DNA of 64,000 nt from Alitta virens (Eukaryota > Annelida > Polychaeta > Phyllodocida > Nereididae): the NCBI GenBank assembly GCA_932294295.1, contig OW028575.1:17860058-17924057 (forward strand), written 5' to 3'. A program made the translations under genes and the position numbers. How positions within the stretch are numbered: the stretch's first letter is position 1; every line of letters begins with the position of its first letter. Shown in pieces: positions 21,461 through 32,779 of the stretch. Under the pieces are notes generated by a model. It was not told the DNA's origin. It worked only from the letters and a program-made list of their open reading frames with translations, and did not search any database.

Positions 21461-22172
21461 GGCTGGTGGGTAGGGTGTGGCTGGTGCCAAGCAAATTTGA
21501 AAATATTATCAGATACAACCTAACTTTTTTTTTTGGTATTGCCTTTTGACCAAAGGAACATGCATGTGCAATTTCATGGAAATTGGTGCATTTCTACCTG
21601 TAGCGCAACTCAGGTGAAGTTTAACACTAGTTTATATAGGATTTCTCATTGAATTTCCGCTTTTGTCAGATTTTACACTGGATAAATGAAATTGTTTGCA
21701 GATTTTTCATCTGGTCAGAAGAGTGTAGTCATTAGATGTAAGATGCAGGTGCTTATGTAGTCCCCTGAACACTTCAACAGGTTTCAGCAGCAACATCATC
21801 AGTGAAATGAATACGAACAATAGTATATATATAATATTGGATCAAGTAGGATAGAAGAGTTCCGAAACAAAATTATATCAGTGGATCGGGACTACAAAAT
21901 ATTTGTCACAGACCTGTATCTCACTTCTATTGACTAGACACATGAATAAGGAATCAGCAATAAAAATCAATTTACCTAGTGCCAAATCTGACGAAAGCGG
22001 AAAATCAATGGAAAAATCCTAAGTGTAAAGCTTCATGTGAGTTGTGCTATAGGTAGAAATGCATCAATTTCAATGAAACTGCACATGCCTGTTAGTTTGG
22101 TCAAATGGCAATACCAAGAAAAAGATCTGTTGGATTGGGTAACTTTGGGGCACCAGCCACAACCTACTGGGG
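21461..22172. mobile_element. Fold-back element with ~220-bp arms
   Basis: The left arm (21461-21690) contains TGTGGCTGGTGCC, TTGGTATTGCC, TTTGACCAAA, GCATGTGCA, TTTCATGGAAATT, TGCATTTCTACCT and TTTCCGCTTTTGTCAGATTT. The right arm (21960-22172) has all of these, inverted and in mirror order. The arms differ by perhaps 15 percent, and the ~270-bp spacer holds no ORF. Confidence 0.85.
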
Positions 22173-22423
22173 GGCCTGCTTTCTTAATTAAGGCCGGGAA
22201 GTTTTTTCACAGTGATCCGTGGTTAAATCACATCTCGTGATCAAAAGAGAAGTAGCCAGATGTGGCCTAACGGGCTATGAAATAAAAATTTTAGTTAATA
22301 GTTTATTTCACACGAATGTGCTGACAGAATCGGCTGACAGTACCTTCTTTTACTGCTGGTTAAATTTTAAATAACGCATACAGGGCTAGTTTGTAAATTT
22401 ATATTTTGACAGTATAACTAGCT

Positions 22424-22426
22424 AAT

Positions 22427-22460
<34 letters not shown>

Positions 22461-22473
22461 TTTTTTTTTTTTT
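22424..22473. repeat. (TA)n microsatellite and T tract
   Basis: About 18 TA units are interrupted once by AA and are followed by 14 T. Confidence 0.9.
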
Positions 22474-22709
22474 GTGGCGATTGTAAAAACTTTTATTTAC
22501 GTGTGCAGATACATTAAATAGTTCCCAATATATCAATATAAGTAATGGTAAACCAACCCGACCTGTATATTTCCCGTGTTACGTGCCAAAAGTAAAAGGT
22601 AAAAGAGCAAAAATCTAAGTTTCGACAATTTATTAAAATCACAATTTATATAATAAACAGTTCTTTAATCCGGAGGATTCTGTTCTTCGGTGACTTTCCT
22701 ACTTGGTGA

Positions 22710-22752
22710 AAAGATAAGATAAGATAAGATAAGATAAGATGAGATGAGATAA
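22710..22752. repeat. (GATAA)n microsatellite
   Basis: Six GATAA units are followed by two GATGA units and a final GATAA. It is the same unit as the array at 8735 in the opposite orientation. Confidence 0.9.
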
Positions 22753-24347
22753 TGCTGTTTTAACCCATCAAAACAATCCAGTATAATCTAATGCAATGAC
22801 AGCTGCATTTCAGAAGCCCTAGAAATTCCCAGAAGTTCTACAACACTCCTATCCGAGATTAAAAAAAAAAAAGAAGATTTTTGCGAGAAAATTACTAAAT
22901 TGAAACAAAAGTTTAGTGTGACTTTTACGATAGGCACTTCCTTCAAAAAATACAAGACACCTTGAGTATGGCATGCAAAACCGAACTTGCTGTGTCATTT
23001 TGCTTCTTTTTCAACTTCTCTTTATCGCCTGAAACAAAATAAAGAAACATATGTACCTTGCAGGATCTCCTGTCATATATGTGTGTCATTAACAGATATG
23101 TATGTGGAATTTTCCATATTATCACTGTTTGTGTATAAATCGTTCCATTTATGGACTGTATTAATTTGCAGTGTTCGGTGTCCATTTCATATACACCCAT
23201 TAATTAGCAAGATTTTTTTATGAAGAAAAAATAATAATAATAATTTAAGGTCTTGTCTAGTAGAATGTCTACCTATGTATGGACAATTGTCTATAAGCCG
23301 TACACGTTTTTCTTATATAAACTGATTTAATACGATCAGTATGCCATAACTTATATCAATTACTGAAGAACGCCTCGCCATTGATGAAATACATAAAATT
23401 TCATTATACTGGAAGAGGAGACCAATAAATCACCATAGCCTTTATAGGGCATATCCTAGGCCCATATATGTGCCTGTTGACAGCATGAAATATGAGCCAA
23501 GCATCTGAGCAGCATGTAAACAACACATGAGGGACGAATCACTCACATTTCGCCCTTTTTATCAAGTTGACAGCAACGCTCTGCAGCAAGAAATTATGGT
23601 GAAGATTTGAGGTCTTTCCTTAAATAATGAATGTTGATAGAGGGGTTTCAATCTATGATCCGATTGGTAAAAATCCAGTTTTCATGAATAGCTAGTTGGT
23701 CAACAAGCATCTGATTGGTTTGTCAGGATGCATTACAAACCAATGATATGCTTGCCAGAAAATGGATACTGGTCATCTTAATGGTTCCTCTATACTTTAA
23801 GTAAATGTAAACCTTCAAAAATTCATTGATGATGTCAACTTGTGATATGCACTGTGCAGGCAACGAGTTTACTTTGAATGCAGAGAAGTCTTATAGTATG
23901 CTTATTGCATCGAAGTACAATCATCAAGGTATATCAAACGATGCACTAGATAATACTTAGGCTCTGTTTCAATGTTTACTCTAGACTTTTCTCAACTCCT
24001 TGGAAAGCATATATGGGGCAGTGGTTTCAGGAGGATCTACTCAGTTTAGCCATAGTGTGACTGGGTTTGATTTTGGATTACATTACCCAGAAATACACTT
24101 GTATTGACCCAACATGGTTATAGGTTGGCATGGTCGTGTTGGGGAACCAATTTGACCCAACTCATCATGATAGATTGCCATCATTTTATTGTTTAATTGC
24201 TTAGCTTATAGATAAGCTCTCGTGGAATGTTGGCGACATGTACAAAGTGTGGTTGGGTTAACGTTGCCCAACCAATGATGCATTATTAGATAATTAAATA
24301 AATTTGTATAGCGCCTGTTTCGGTAGTTTACTGGCACTTAAATTACA

Positions 24348-24518
24348 GCCAAATTCATAGAGTTGGAAACCAATCTTTTGGATTTGGAAGCTAAACCCCA
24401 GAGGACTTCATGTGAATCCAGCAGGACTCCCATTGGTTAAGGCAATCCCACAGCCAATGAGAGTCCTGGATTCAAATGACGTCCTTTGGAATTTAGCTTC
24501 CAAGTCTATGAAATTGGC
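24348..24518. mobile_element. 171-bp fold-back element (GGACTCCCATTGG family)
   Basis: GCCAAATTCATAGAGTTGGA at the left pairs with CCAAGTCTATGAAATTGGC at the right. GAAGCTAAACC pairs with ATTTAGCTTC, and GAATCCAGCAGGACTCCCAT pairs with GAGAGTCCTGGATTC. The core is shared with a hairpin at 63847-63903, so this is a dispersed family. Confidence 0.8.
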
Positions 24519-24524
24519 TTTGAA

Positions 24525-25215
24525 GTAACTTATTTTGTTCAAAGCAAGTTATGAATAGATGATTTACTCTTAAAGCCATCATTGGTGGATATTTAGTAAT
24601 TTCAGCTCTTTTATTTTATATTTAAACTTTATTTATTTATTAATTGTGACAATAAATAAATGAAGTGGAGATTCATGTCATACCTTCTGATAGTTTTATT
24701 ACAGTAACTTACTAGGCTACATTAGTAACTGGTTGTGTGGCACGCTCTTGAATATCCTAGTAAGGGAACTGAGGGAGTCTGGAAGCTACAAGCAACGAGT
24801 CTGTCATTTAATCACTACCTTGGTGTCCTACAGAACCATAATATCGATCCTGTAGCGTGTGCTGGTGGAATGCCAATGAAATTGGGGATAAAAAACATTG
24901 ATGACACTGGCAGAACTTCTCCCTACTTCCTCTAACCTCTACGCACTTCCTTTCACTTGTGCAGAACTTCCCTTAACTTCATTCTGGACGATTCCATTTG
25001 CTACTATTGAGTATTAACCCTCACTGGATAACGTCATAATGGTTGCACAGTACTGTTAGTACACCTCATTATCAAGACCACTCACAGTCCAAAAATAGTG
25101 GACTGCATTACGAGGTGGTATTTGTGTGGTCTTCATTCTGAAGATAGGATTTTACTGCTTGGTGTATTGGCGTTTAAATAACATCATAAATGACGTCAGA
25201 AGTAATAACAGAAGG
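24525..25215. other. Intergenic DNA with a TIR-element remnant
   Basis: No gene. Around 25058-25135 a sequence with CACCTCATTATCAAGACCAC and ACGAGGTGG resembles a degraded relative of the element at 25221. Confidence 0.4.
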
Positions 25216-25220
25216 GCTTA

Positions 25221-25404
25221 CAGTGGAACCTCTCATTTAAGACCACTCTCAGTGCAAATTGTAGTGATCTTAATCTCGAGGTACTTGGTATGAATAGAGG
25301 ATTGGAATACAATAGTAAGAACACATGCGTGTCAAAAAATGGACGGTTTTATTGGTTAGGTGGTCTTTAGCAGTGAGCGAATCTTAAAACGGGGTTCCGT
25401 TGTG
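25221..25404. mobile_element. MITE with CAGTGGAACC ends
   Basis: It is preceded by TA and begins CAGTGGAACCTCTCATTTAA. It ends with ATCTTAAAACGGGGTTCCGT, an imperfect inverse of the start. CAGTGG ends next to TA are usual in Tc1/mariner/pogo elements. Related ends occur at 32680 and 46870. Confidence 0.6.
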
Positions 25405-25764
25405 TTTTAGGTGAGGAATAAAACGAATGCTGCAATGTCACCGACATTGATTTCTGGCCACCACTGAGTGTGTATGGTTACATCGCATGCAACTGACATT
25501 AATGGCAAACTCGTGGCAGGATTCAATTCAACCAGTAATGTACCTAGATGTAGTTGTTTGGTCATGTTGTGAGGTTGTCATGATCAAACGAAAATTTGGT
25601 TCAGCTTAATTGTACATTCACGATATTATTGTAAAAGGTAGTGATATATAGCGGTTAGATAGATAATATTATTAAAGTCTTCACTTTCGTTGCAATAAGA
25701 ACAGTGATAAAATCAGACACAATTGAAAGCCACTCTAAATGGACTTACGAGAAGCTGTTTTCGA

Positions 25765-25940
25765 CTGGTCTGAAGCTTATGGTCACCTTATATGACCAGC
25801 TGCCAGAGGTAGACGTAATGATGAGATAAGGCTTGCACCTCCCCACCATGTTTCACATTTACCCCATGGGTGAGATATTTTTACTTTCCCCTGTACAGAC
25901 ACCGAATGCAAGGCACCACTACTTTAACGTATCATGCCAC
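25765..25940 (-). mobile_element. SINE copy
   Basis: The copy runs GTCTGAAGCTTATGGTCACC, ATATGACCAGCTGCCAGAGG, GACGTAATGATGAGATAAGG, ACATTTACCCCATGGGTGAG, then CAGACACCGAATGCAAGGCA. This is the reverse complement of the body of the SINE at 41665. Confidence 0.7.
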
Positions 25941-26040
25941 TGACGTTCAGCCGATATGTTACAAATACAAAAATTTATAATTTCTGCAAAAATAATACAT
26001 TTTTAGACTTTTGTTATCGTTTTTTACTAATACCAAGATA

Positions 26041-26120
26041 GCGTGCCATGTTAGGCCAACGTTGGGCCGACATTTGGCCGACGTGGCATACTGTATGCCA
26101 GGGTGACGTCAAGCCGATAT
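26041..26120. repeat. Dispersed GGCCGAC-type repeat
   Basis: CATGTTAGGCCAACGTTGGG, GACATTTGGCCGACGTGGCA and GTCAAGCCGATATGGCATG follow one another. The type is the same as at 8355 and 30830. Confidence 0.6.
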
Positions 26121-26749
26121 GGCATGTTATTCATCTACACTAATTGGTACAAATGACGTTGGGCCACTGTTTCCTTGACAAACACTCATAGCGATGCCAA
26201 GGCCATGAAGTCATTGAAATTAATCGTCAGATTTGATGTAATATTAATCATATGGTGGCTGAAAAACAATCACAAAACTACAATTAACTACATTCTTGAC
26301 AACACATGTTGTCCTCCATAGAAACCTACCCTGACTACTCATTGACAAGTGGTTTTGTGTATTTGGAATTCGGTGTATAATGACTCATCTTCTCGGTCAG
26401 TGTTAAGAGTTGGCCAAAAAAAATTGGTGTCACTAAGCGTGTCACAAATAGACAATCTCCGCGTTCAAAGATGGCAATCCACATCAAATGCAGAGTTTAC
26501 TATATTGTAAATTCGTGGGATTACATAAGTAAATTAATTGAACCAGTAAATGAGATACAAAAGTTTGGTATGACAGTATTTAATTTAGTTTTTTCTATTA
26601 ATATGTCTCAAATAAAGGGATGATATGTTAGATATGCAATGTTACAATGTGATATATCCAAGGGCTTTGCAAGGATGGTATATTGTAAACAGAATGTACC
26701 GATCCATTAGGCGTTAACCACTGGTGTTAACCACTGCCTCCGAACAATG

Positions 26750-27331
26750 CCTTTCGCTGAGTAGCTTTAATTCGGCAAGCAGGCTTGTTTGCTGGTCTAC
26801 TCAGTTGGAAATAATGTCTTTGTGGTGACGGCCAGGCGCTAGATGGACACATTCCCATGGAGAGTAGAGTCGTGGGGAGGGGGGGGGGGGTGTTCTTCCG
26901 GGGGGGGGGCGGCTGCAGTCGATGGGATGATAGATTGAAGTTACTTCCGCATTCCTGGTGGAAGAGGGTTACATTGGCTGCCTGCTAGCTGCGTGGGCCT
27001 GCCTCTCCCACACAACGAGTAGGCAGACAGATGAAGCTACCAAAGCGATCAATAGCGCTTCTACTTTGAAGCAAGGCCAGGCCAGCATGGAGCTTCCAAC
27101 CATAAACAAAGCCCACTTCCTGCCTCAACTGTAGCTATTTGAGGAAAATGTTGGTTAGAGTTGCCCAAAATACATGTTGCTCTTCTTGGATATTGATGTT
27201 TCCTCATTTGTCTTTTCATTCTTTGCGTTTTTCAGAATGGACGGCTTTATGATCACGTGATGTTTACCTCCGCCCCCAGGGTGACGTAATCACACTCTGA
27301 CCAATCGCAGAGCAGGACTCGAGTCACAGCC
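26750..27331 (+). promoter_or_regulatory. GC-rich leader and putative promoter of the GPCR gene
   Basis: This stretch is clearly richer in GC and CpG than the surrounding AT-rich DNA and leads directly into the GPCR start codon. It has two G-runs (26879-26890 and 26900-26909) and an acceptor-like TGCGTTTTTCAG ending at 27236. The 5' untranslated region could therefore be spliced, with the coding exon beginning at 27237. No TATA box was convincing. Confidence 0.45.
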
Positions 27332-28570
27332 ATGAATGGAAACGATTCTACGTTCCCATTCAGCCTGCTGCTGGAGGACATTTTTCCATTCAACTTCAGT
27401 GACCAGACGAACTTCAGCGACTTCTTTAGCGCCTTTGATATGGATGGATCTGAATCGTATTTTAAATCAGCCATTCACTACTTGGACCTCTACGTCGTCC
27501 CCCTGGTGGCTCTCGTGGGAGTTGTGGGCAACGTCCTTTCATTCACTGTCTTTGTCTGCACCTTCATGCGTCGTCTGTCATCGAGCATCTACTTGGCAGC
27601 ACTGGCCTGTGCGGATTTAGGATTCTTAATCTGTGTTCTTGTATCCTGGGCTCGACATACTGGGGTAGACCTGTATGTCCAAGAAGGATGGTGTCAGACA
27701 TTCACTTACCTGACGTACGTCAGCAGTTTCCTCAGTGTCTGGTATGTGGTGTCATTCACGACAGAACGCTACATCGCTGTCCACTTTCCCTTAAGAAGGC
27801 AAGGGTTGTGTACTACAAAACGAGCCAAGATCATTGTCATCACCCTGGCTGTCTTTTCTGGTATCATCTACAGTTTTGGCATCTGGACTAGTGGGGTGAT
27901 GCAAATACCTGGGCCGCATTTAATATGCGGTCCTCTCCCCCAGTATTCTACCCTGGTGGACGTAGCTCATAATTTAGACACTATTATTACGTTACTGTTG
28001 CCTTTTATAGCTATATTTGTTATGAACGTTCGGATAGCTTTCAAAGTGGCTAAATTCTACAAGGAGCGGAAGCACATGGCCCTCAGGTCAAATTTCTCTT
28101 CGCGCAGGCGCAGTGACAGCACCACCGGCTGTCAGATCCACTACCACGTCAGTGTCAATAGGTCTGCTGTTTACACACGGACGCAGGTTCGAGTCACCAA
28201 AATGCTCTTGACTGTTTCATCCATATTTTTGTTACTCAACTTGCCTCATCATTCATCCCGATTTTACCTCCTCATCATGAAATTAACGGATGAACATTAT
28301 GTCCCCACACACAACTACATAGTCTGGGAGAAACTATTTCGCACTCTTTATTATTTCCAATTTTCCATCAACCTGTTCCTGTACAGCGCCTTTGGAAAGA
28401 ACTTCCGGCGAGCGCTCTGCCATCTGGTGAGACGCGTCAAACATAGCGTTGGGGAATTACTATCGCGTAGCTATAACTGGAGCAGCCGCAAGACCACAGT
28501 TCGTTCTACGCGAGCGGAAATAACTCTTAGGGATTACCGACATATATCTGTGGAAAGCCGTTATGTGTGA
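27332..28570 (+). CDS. Class A (rhodopsin-like) peptide-type GPCR, intronless
   Basis: A 412-residue seven-helix plasma-membrane receptor. The ATG at 27332 is the first after an in-frame stop at 27287. The N-terminus (1-50) has three N-glycosylation sites (Asn4, Asn21, Asn27). TM1 lies near 52-76 with GN (66-67) and TM2 near 86-106 with LACAD (91-95). TM3 lies near 122-144, with Cys121 and ERY (145-147, for DRY) at its ends. TM4 is near 166-188, and Cys199 is the likely disulfide partner in loop 2. TM5 is near 212-236 and TM6 near 288-313, with NLP (303-305) where CWxP is usual. TM7 is near 335-353, with NLFLY (347-351) for NPxxY, then a basic helix 8 and a Ser/Thr/Arg-rich tail. The NLP..R and NLFLY variants recall invertebrate FMRFamide- and other neuropeptide-receptor-like orphans. 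Ligand and exact family are not resolved. Its coding sequence is less AT-biased than the flanks. Confidence 0.93.
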   Translation: MNGNDSTFPFSLLLEDIFPFNFSDQTNFSDFFSAFDMDGSESYFKSAIHYLDLYVVPLVALVGVVGNVLSFTVFVCTFMRRLSSSIYLAALACADLGFLICVLVSWARHTGVDLYVQEGWCQTFTYLTYVSSFLSVWYVVSFTTERYIAVHFPLRRQGLCTTKRAKIIVITLAVFSGIIYSFGIWTSGVMQIPGPHLICGPLPQYSTLVDVAHNLDTIITLLLPFIAIFVMNVRIAFKVAKFYKERKHMALRSNFSSRRRSDSTTGCQIHYHVSVNRSAVYTRTQVRVTKMLLTVSSIFLLLNLPHHSSRFYLLIMKLTDEHYVPTHNYIVWEKLFRTLYYFQFSINLFLYSAFGKNFRRALCHLVRRVKHSVGELLSRSYNWSSRKTTVRSTRAEITLRDYRHISVESRYV

Positions 28571-28720
28571 CACAAGAACTGTTTGTCACACAAGACACAC
28601 TACACTCTCATCCCAAAATGTGCTCCTACAAATCTGACCAAGCCTAGCTGCTGCAACAGACAGTCTAGCTGCGTTGATACTGTTATGTAATACATTAGGA
28701 AAGATGCTACTAGCCATTTA

Positions 28721-28726
28721 AATAAA
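28721..28726 (+). terminator. Polyadenylation signal of the GPCR gene
   Basis: AATAAA lies 151 bases after the stop codon in AT-rich 3' sequence. It is the first such signal downstream. Confidence 0.65.
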
Positions 28727-28739
28727 AAATCTATTTATG

Positions 28740-29390
28740 GTTTCTTTATAACTTTTTATACTGAGCCGGACTCAGTGTTTGCCTGCCACGCTATTTTTGG
28801 TGGATATGTGCTGTGACGTCACTTGAACTTGTCGTGATTGGCTTTACCGGACAAAAATGAACTACATCTGACTGACCAATGGGTATTTTTCAAACGGACA
28901 ACTTTTATTTGTTATTAGGCGTTATATCATATGTTATACGATGTTTCATCATGTTGGATATCTGCCTTGTGTTTATTCCTGCAGGTTTGTCAATTGTTAT
29001 TTTTGTAATTGCAACAATGTAATTCCGGTTTGTGTAACATCGTATTATTGTTGAGTATACTGTATGATGGTTTGGTAATATTTATGAATGCGGATTCCGA
29101 ATGAACTGACAACTTTCCAATCCAAGCCTTGAATGTGAAACCTGTACTAAACTATACAATACAATATAATACATTACAATACAATGTATAATGTGTTTTG
29201 ACATTTACATGCAAAACACGAGGATTAGCCCATATCATTTGGCTGTCATTGAATTCTGTGTAAGTTTTCAAGGGGTCAATATTCGCTGCTCGTCATTCCA
29301 AAGTTTGTGATTAATATCACTAGAGAAGTCTTTTAATTAGTAAACCACGTTCAAATTCCTTCAGCCTCCCCCATTTGCTTGGTAGGCTAT
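28740..29390. other. Intergenic DNA, no gene seen
   Basis: It holds a short (TACAA)n-like run at 29153-29190. Otherwise unremarkable. Confidence 0.5.
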
Positions 29391-29392
29391 TA

Positions 29393-30539
29393 GGGTGGAT
29401 GGACCTCATTCCAGCCTGGAACCAATTCCAGCCACTTTTTGATTTCTTCTTCTTCTGTGTTCCCATGGGTCAAATTGTGCCAAAATTGGCAAATTCTATA
29501 TTTTGTGAATTTTTTCCTGGGCAATGGCATGTTCTGAGATTCTAGGAGGACTTAGATAAACACAATAATTTTGCGCTTAAATCTGTCTGTATTCCAGATG
29601 GCATTTAAGAAAGAGACATTTCTGGTTAGAAACAGAATAGAATACTAGTTAAAAAAAATTCAACTTGATAAACTCACTTAATGGCATAATTATAACAACA
29701 TGTTGCTTCATTAGACATATACATGTATAAGCTTCTCAAATGGAAGCATTTCACTCCTATTCTCTTAAAACGTTTTTAATATGATAAGATAAAGATAAGT
29801 TTGTCAAATGAACTTAATTCAAGCCTACAATGCCCTAATTCCAGCCACTAGGTGCCTAATGTCTGCATACTAAGGGTCTTTAATCCAGCCATTGCTAGAA
29901 TTAAGACGACTTATTCTAAACATGCAAAACGTGGCTGGTGTGTTTTGGGGGGTTAAAGCCTGGATAATGAAAAAATTCCTTGTTATTTAGGTATATGTAT
30001 TGCACACAAAGAATTTATATTTGGGTATGAGGTGATCAAATCGAAGCCAAATGTATGCATGCTTCAAGTCTTCTTAATTTCAAAGATGTCTTTGTAAAGT
30101 ATGAGATATATATTGGAAGGCCATCACACTTGCTACCATTGTACAACAAGTTTGAATTCAGGCAAAGGCTTCAAAATTTCAGTCATAGATTAAGTTAATC
30201 TGTTAACTCACATATGCACCATTAATTTCCATTTCCATAACATAGGCAAGTAGTTAAAGATTGCAGGAATTGTTTGCAAGAATATGGCTGGAATTTGGTA
30301 TACCCTAGGCTGGAATTAAGACCAAAAGGTTGGAATTCGGTTATCTTTTAAGTTTGTGACATGTCTGATTTGAAGTTATTGGTTATCAATGTAAATCAAT
30401 ATCTTTTACTCATTTATAAGCAAATAACATTCATTTTCAATATCAATCAACCTATTTCCTCAAGTATGTCTAGGAATTACGTTATTTTGGTGGAAGTTAA
30501 CGGCACCATGATTTGGGGCTGGAGTTTGGTCCATCCACC
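29393..30539. mobile_element. 1.15-kb DNA element with oriented AATTCCAGCC subterminal repeats
   Basis: The left end GGGTGGATGGACCTCATTCC is mirrored by the right end GGAGTTTGGTCCATCCACC. In the left half AATTCCAGCC or a one-base variant appears at 29407, 29424, 29837 and 29881. In the right half the same motif appears inverted (GGCTGGAATT type) at 30286, 30308, 30328 and 30517. Oriented subterminal motifs of this kind are known as transposase-binding sites in several DNA transposon superfamilies. No transposase-like ORF is present, so the element looks non-autonomous. No clear target-site duplication was seen and the superfamily is unknown. Confidence 0.75.
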
Positions 30540-30829
30540 TGAAGAATCAAAGTACCCTTAGGCTTACCAATTACCAGTTGTAATCTGAAATGTCGACAGT
30601 GTGATTTGGGGTCGGCCTATTTTGCAGTAAATGACAAATTTTCCCCGAGGATTTTCTACCTGTAATTTACTGTAAACTCTCAAATTACAGTTGATTGTAG
30701 GGCATAGTTTGCTGGCACAGAATCCTGACTGCAGGAACTTTGAATTGAAGTTTTCAAGTTCAACAGAATTCCAACTGTCATTTGAGCATTTTTAATAAAT
30801 ACCTTGCTCGCTAAAATAAAGCCCACTTC

Positions 30830-31065
30830 CCAGATAGCATTACAAATCAGGCCAATGTAATTTCTACTTCAACTACCATCGGTACAACATCGCATCCCCA
30901 GATGGCATGCCAAGTCTGCTCAATGTTGGCCCGACGTCGCTCTGATGTCCATCTGGTATGATATCTGGGTAACTGGTATCAAACAGGACCAGCCGACCTT
31001 GTAACAGTGGGCCGACCTTGAGCATATCGAATACGGCCAATGTTGAGCCTAAATGGCATGTCATA
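30830..31065. repeat. Dispersed CCAGATGGCATGCC / TTGGCCCGAC repeat
   Basis: CCCAGATAGCATTACAAATC, CCCAGATGGCATGCC, GTTGGCCCGACGTCGC and GTGGGCCGACCTTG follow each other. The ends CCAGATAGC and GGCATGTCATATG recur in the copies at 31388 and 60060. Confidence 0.6.
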
Positions 31066-31387
31066 TGTTATTGCACTAAGCAAAAAAAGACATCCTGCGG
31101 TTTCAATGTAGAAAAACTAAATGTTTCAAGTCAGAAACGTTGCGAGTCTGGCTTAATGGTTGGGTTTCATGGTGTCTATTCACAGAATCTTAGATTGAAA
31201 TAATTTTATTGTATTGTCCATTTATTGACATGTTGACATGTGCTGTACTCTCACAACAGGGTAAATGCTGAATAGCACAACATTTTTAACTTCTGTAATT
31301 TGTGTATTCACTACCATTGTTTGTTTTTGATTGTTTACATATTATGAAAGAGTCTGTATTAGTGTTACCTCGATTTTTGTTGATCCT

Positions 31388-31525
31388 TCCCAGATAACAT
31401 GCCATGTTGGCTCTACATGGTGAAGGCCATAGTTGATCCGACATCAACCCAATTCAGGCCAACATTGGGCTGATTATTGCCAACAAGGGGCCAACATTAG
31501 GCTAACATTGCTGACATACTTGCCA
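31388..31525. repeat. Dispersed GGCCAACATT repeat, second nearby copy
   Basis: CCCAGATAACATGCCATGTT is followed by GGCCAACATTGGGCTG and GGGGCCAACATTAGGC. It belongs to the 30830 family. Confidence 0.6.
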
Positions 31526-31529
31526 AATA

Positions 31530-32675
31530 AAATTGAATCAATGAGGCATGTTATCAGGTTAGGAATGAATTGTGATATTCTAAATATATTCCTCACAATA
31601 TCTCATGAAACTTACCATTGGAGTATTTGTTAAGTAAAAACCCTGCATATTAAAGAGTCCGTTTATTTGTTATATTTGGGTATACATGTATTGGATTTTA
31701 CATCTGCATAAATAAGTCGTTTTACACTCAGTCTGTTGTAAGTTGTACTTATGTGGCACTTTGTAAGTGAATTCTGGTGAGGGCTTGAAATATTTGAATA
31801 TTGTTATTTTTGTACCAAAAGTGACCCGTATGAATAAAAGAAAATGTGCATAAATGCTGTTATTTGCTCCGTTCATTTTTTCTGTTAAATAATTTTGGTT
31901 GTTGAATTATACCTGTTATTCATTCAATTTCTTTCGAGCCTTAGGCAAGCGAGGGAAACAATTACTGCCTTTAACTTCACTGAAAACAAAATTAAAGGCT
32001 AAAAGTAATATTGATATTACCCTGAAATTGGGTCACATTATTTCTAAGTGATCATAAGTGCATGTCGGAAATCAAGAAAACATTTTCTTTTTCTGATAAA
32101 GTGAAATATTTTCGGTGTCAGTGAGTAAAATGCATAAAATTTTTCATTGACAAAAACTGACAGAGGATAGATTAGAAATAAAAATTTGTTATAATCAGCA
32201 CACAATCAGAGTACAATCATGTAACTGATATGTTGTTCTTGCTTTCTGGAAAAATATGGTTGCCATTTCTTTCAAGCAACAGCTTTTGGGAGAACTGGGC
32301 CACCTCAGGTGCGGAGAATTGGGCCGCTGTCCTAGGCCTCCTTCTGTTATAAAATACAGTCAAACTTTCTGATAAGGAAATTATATACCACCTGGCATTA
32401 GAAATTATGCTAAAACGCTAGCTTACACTTAGAAAATGAAAGGAAAACCACAATCTATGTCACATCATATTTCACTTATGGCTTACCATACAAGCTGGTT
32501 GAACCCATGCTTGGACTTTCAGAGTTTAAATTATTCAAACATAAATTCTGCAGGCATATTTACTCTACATTAAATCATTCGTCACATGTTTATATGACAG
32601 TGATTTACTGTTGTATACAGCTAAAGTTAACATATAGTAGGTCTACATGCTACATTTTTGTGTTATTATAATGGG
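31530..32675. other. Intergenic DNA, no gene seen
   Basis: AT-rich sequence. Only short chance reading frames occur on either strand. Confidence 0.4.
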
Positions 32676-32678
32676 ATA

Positions 32679-32770
32679 CAGTGGTACCTCTATCTTGCGC
32701 ACCTAGGCCAGGGGAATATGCCTTGTCAACCGCCTCAGAAACAACGTGTTCGCTCAAGCGGAACGATCGC
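32679..32770. mobile_element. Single end of a CAGTGGTACC transposon
   Basis: TA|CAGTGGTACCTCTATCTTGC resembles the terminal repeat of pogo/Tc1-type elements. No matching right end was found nearby. Confidence 0.4.
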
Positions 32771-32779
32771 GATTTTGGT

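Larger units (their letters stand above)
22180..24340. other. Intergenic DNA with simple repeats
   Basis: It contains a TA dinucleotide run with an adjoining T tract (22424-22473) and (GATAA)n (22710-22752). Overlapping open frames on both strands at 22943-23223 show no family features and look like chance. No gene was found. Confidence 0.45.

Noticed and set aside
22943..23223. Overlapping open frames of 85 (minus) and 78 (plus) codons
   Set aside because: Mirror-image frames in AT-rich DNA with no domain, which is typical of chance.
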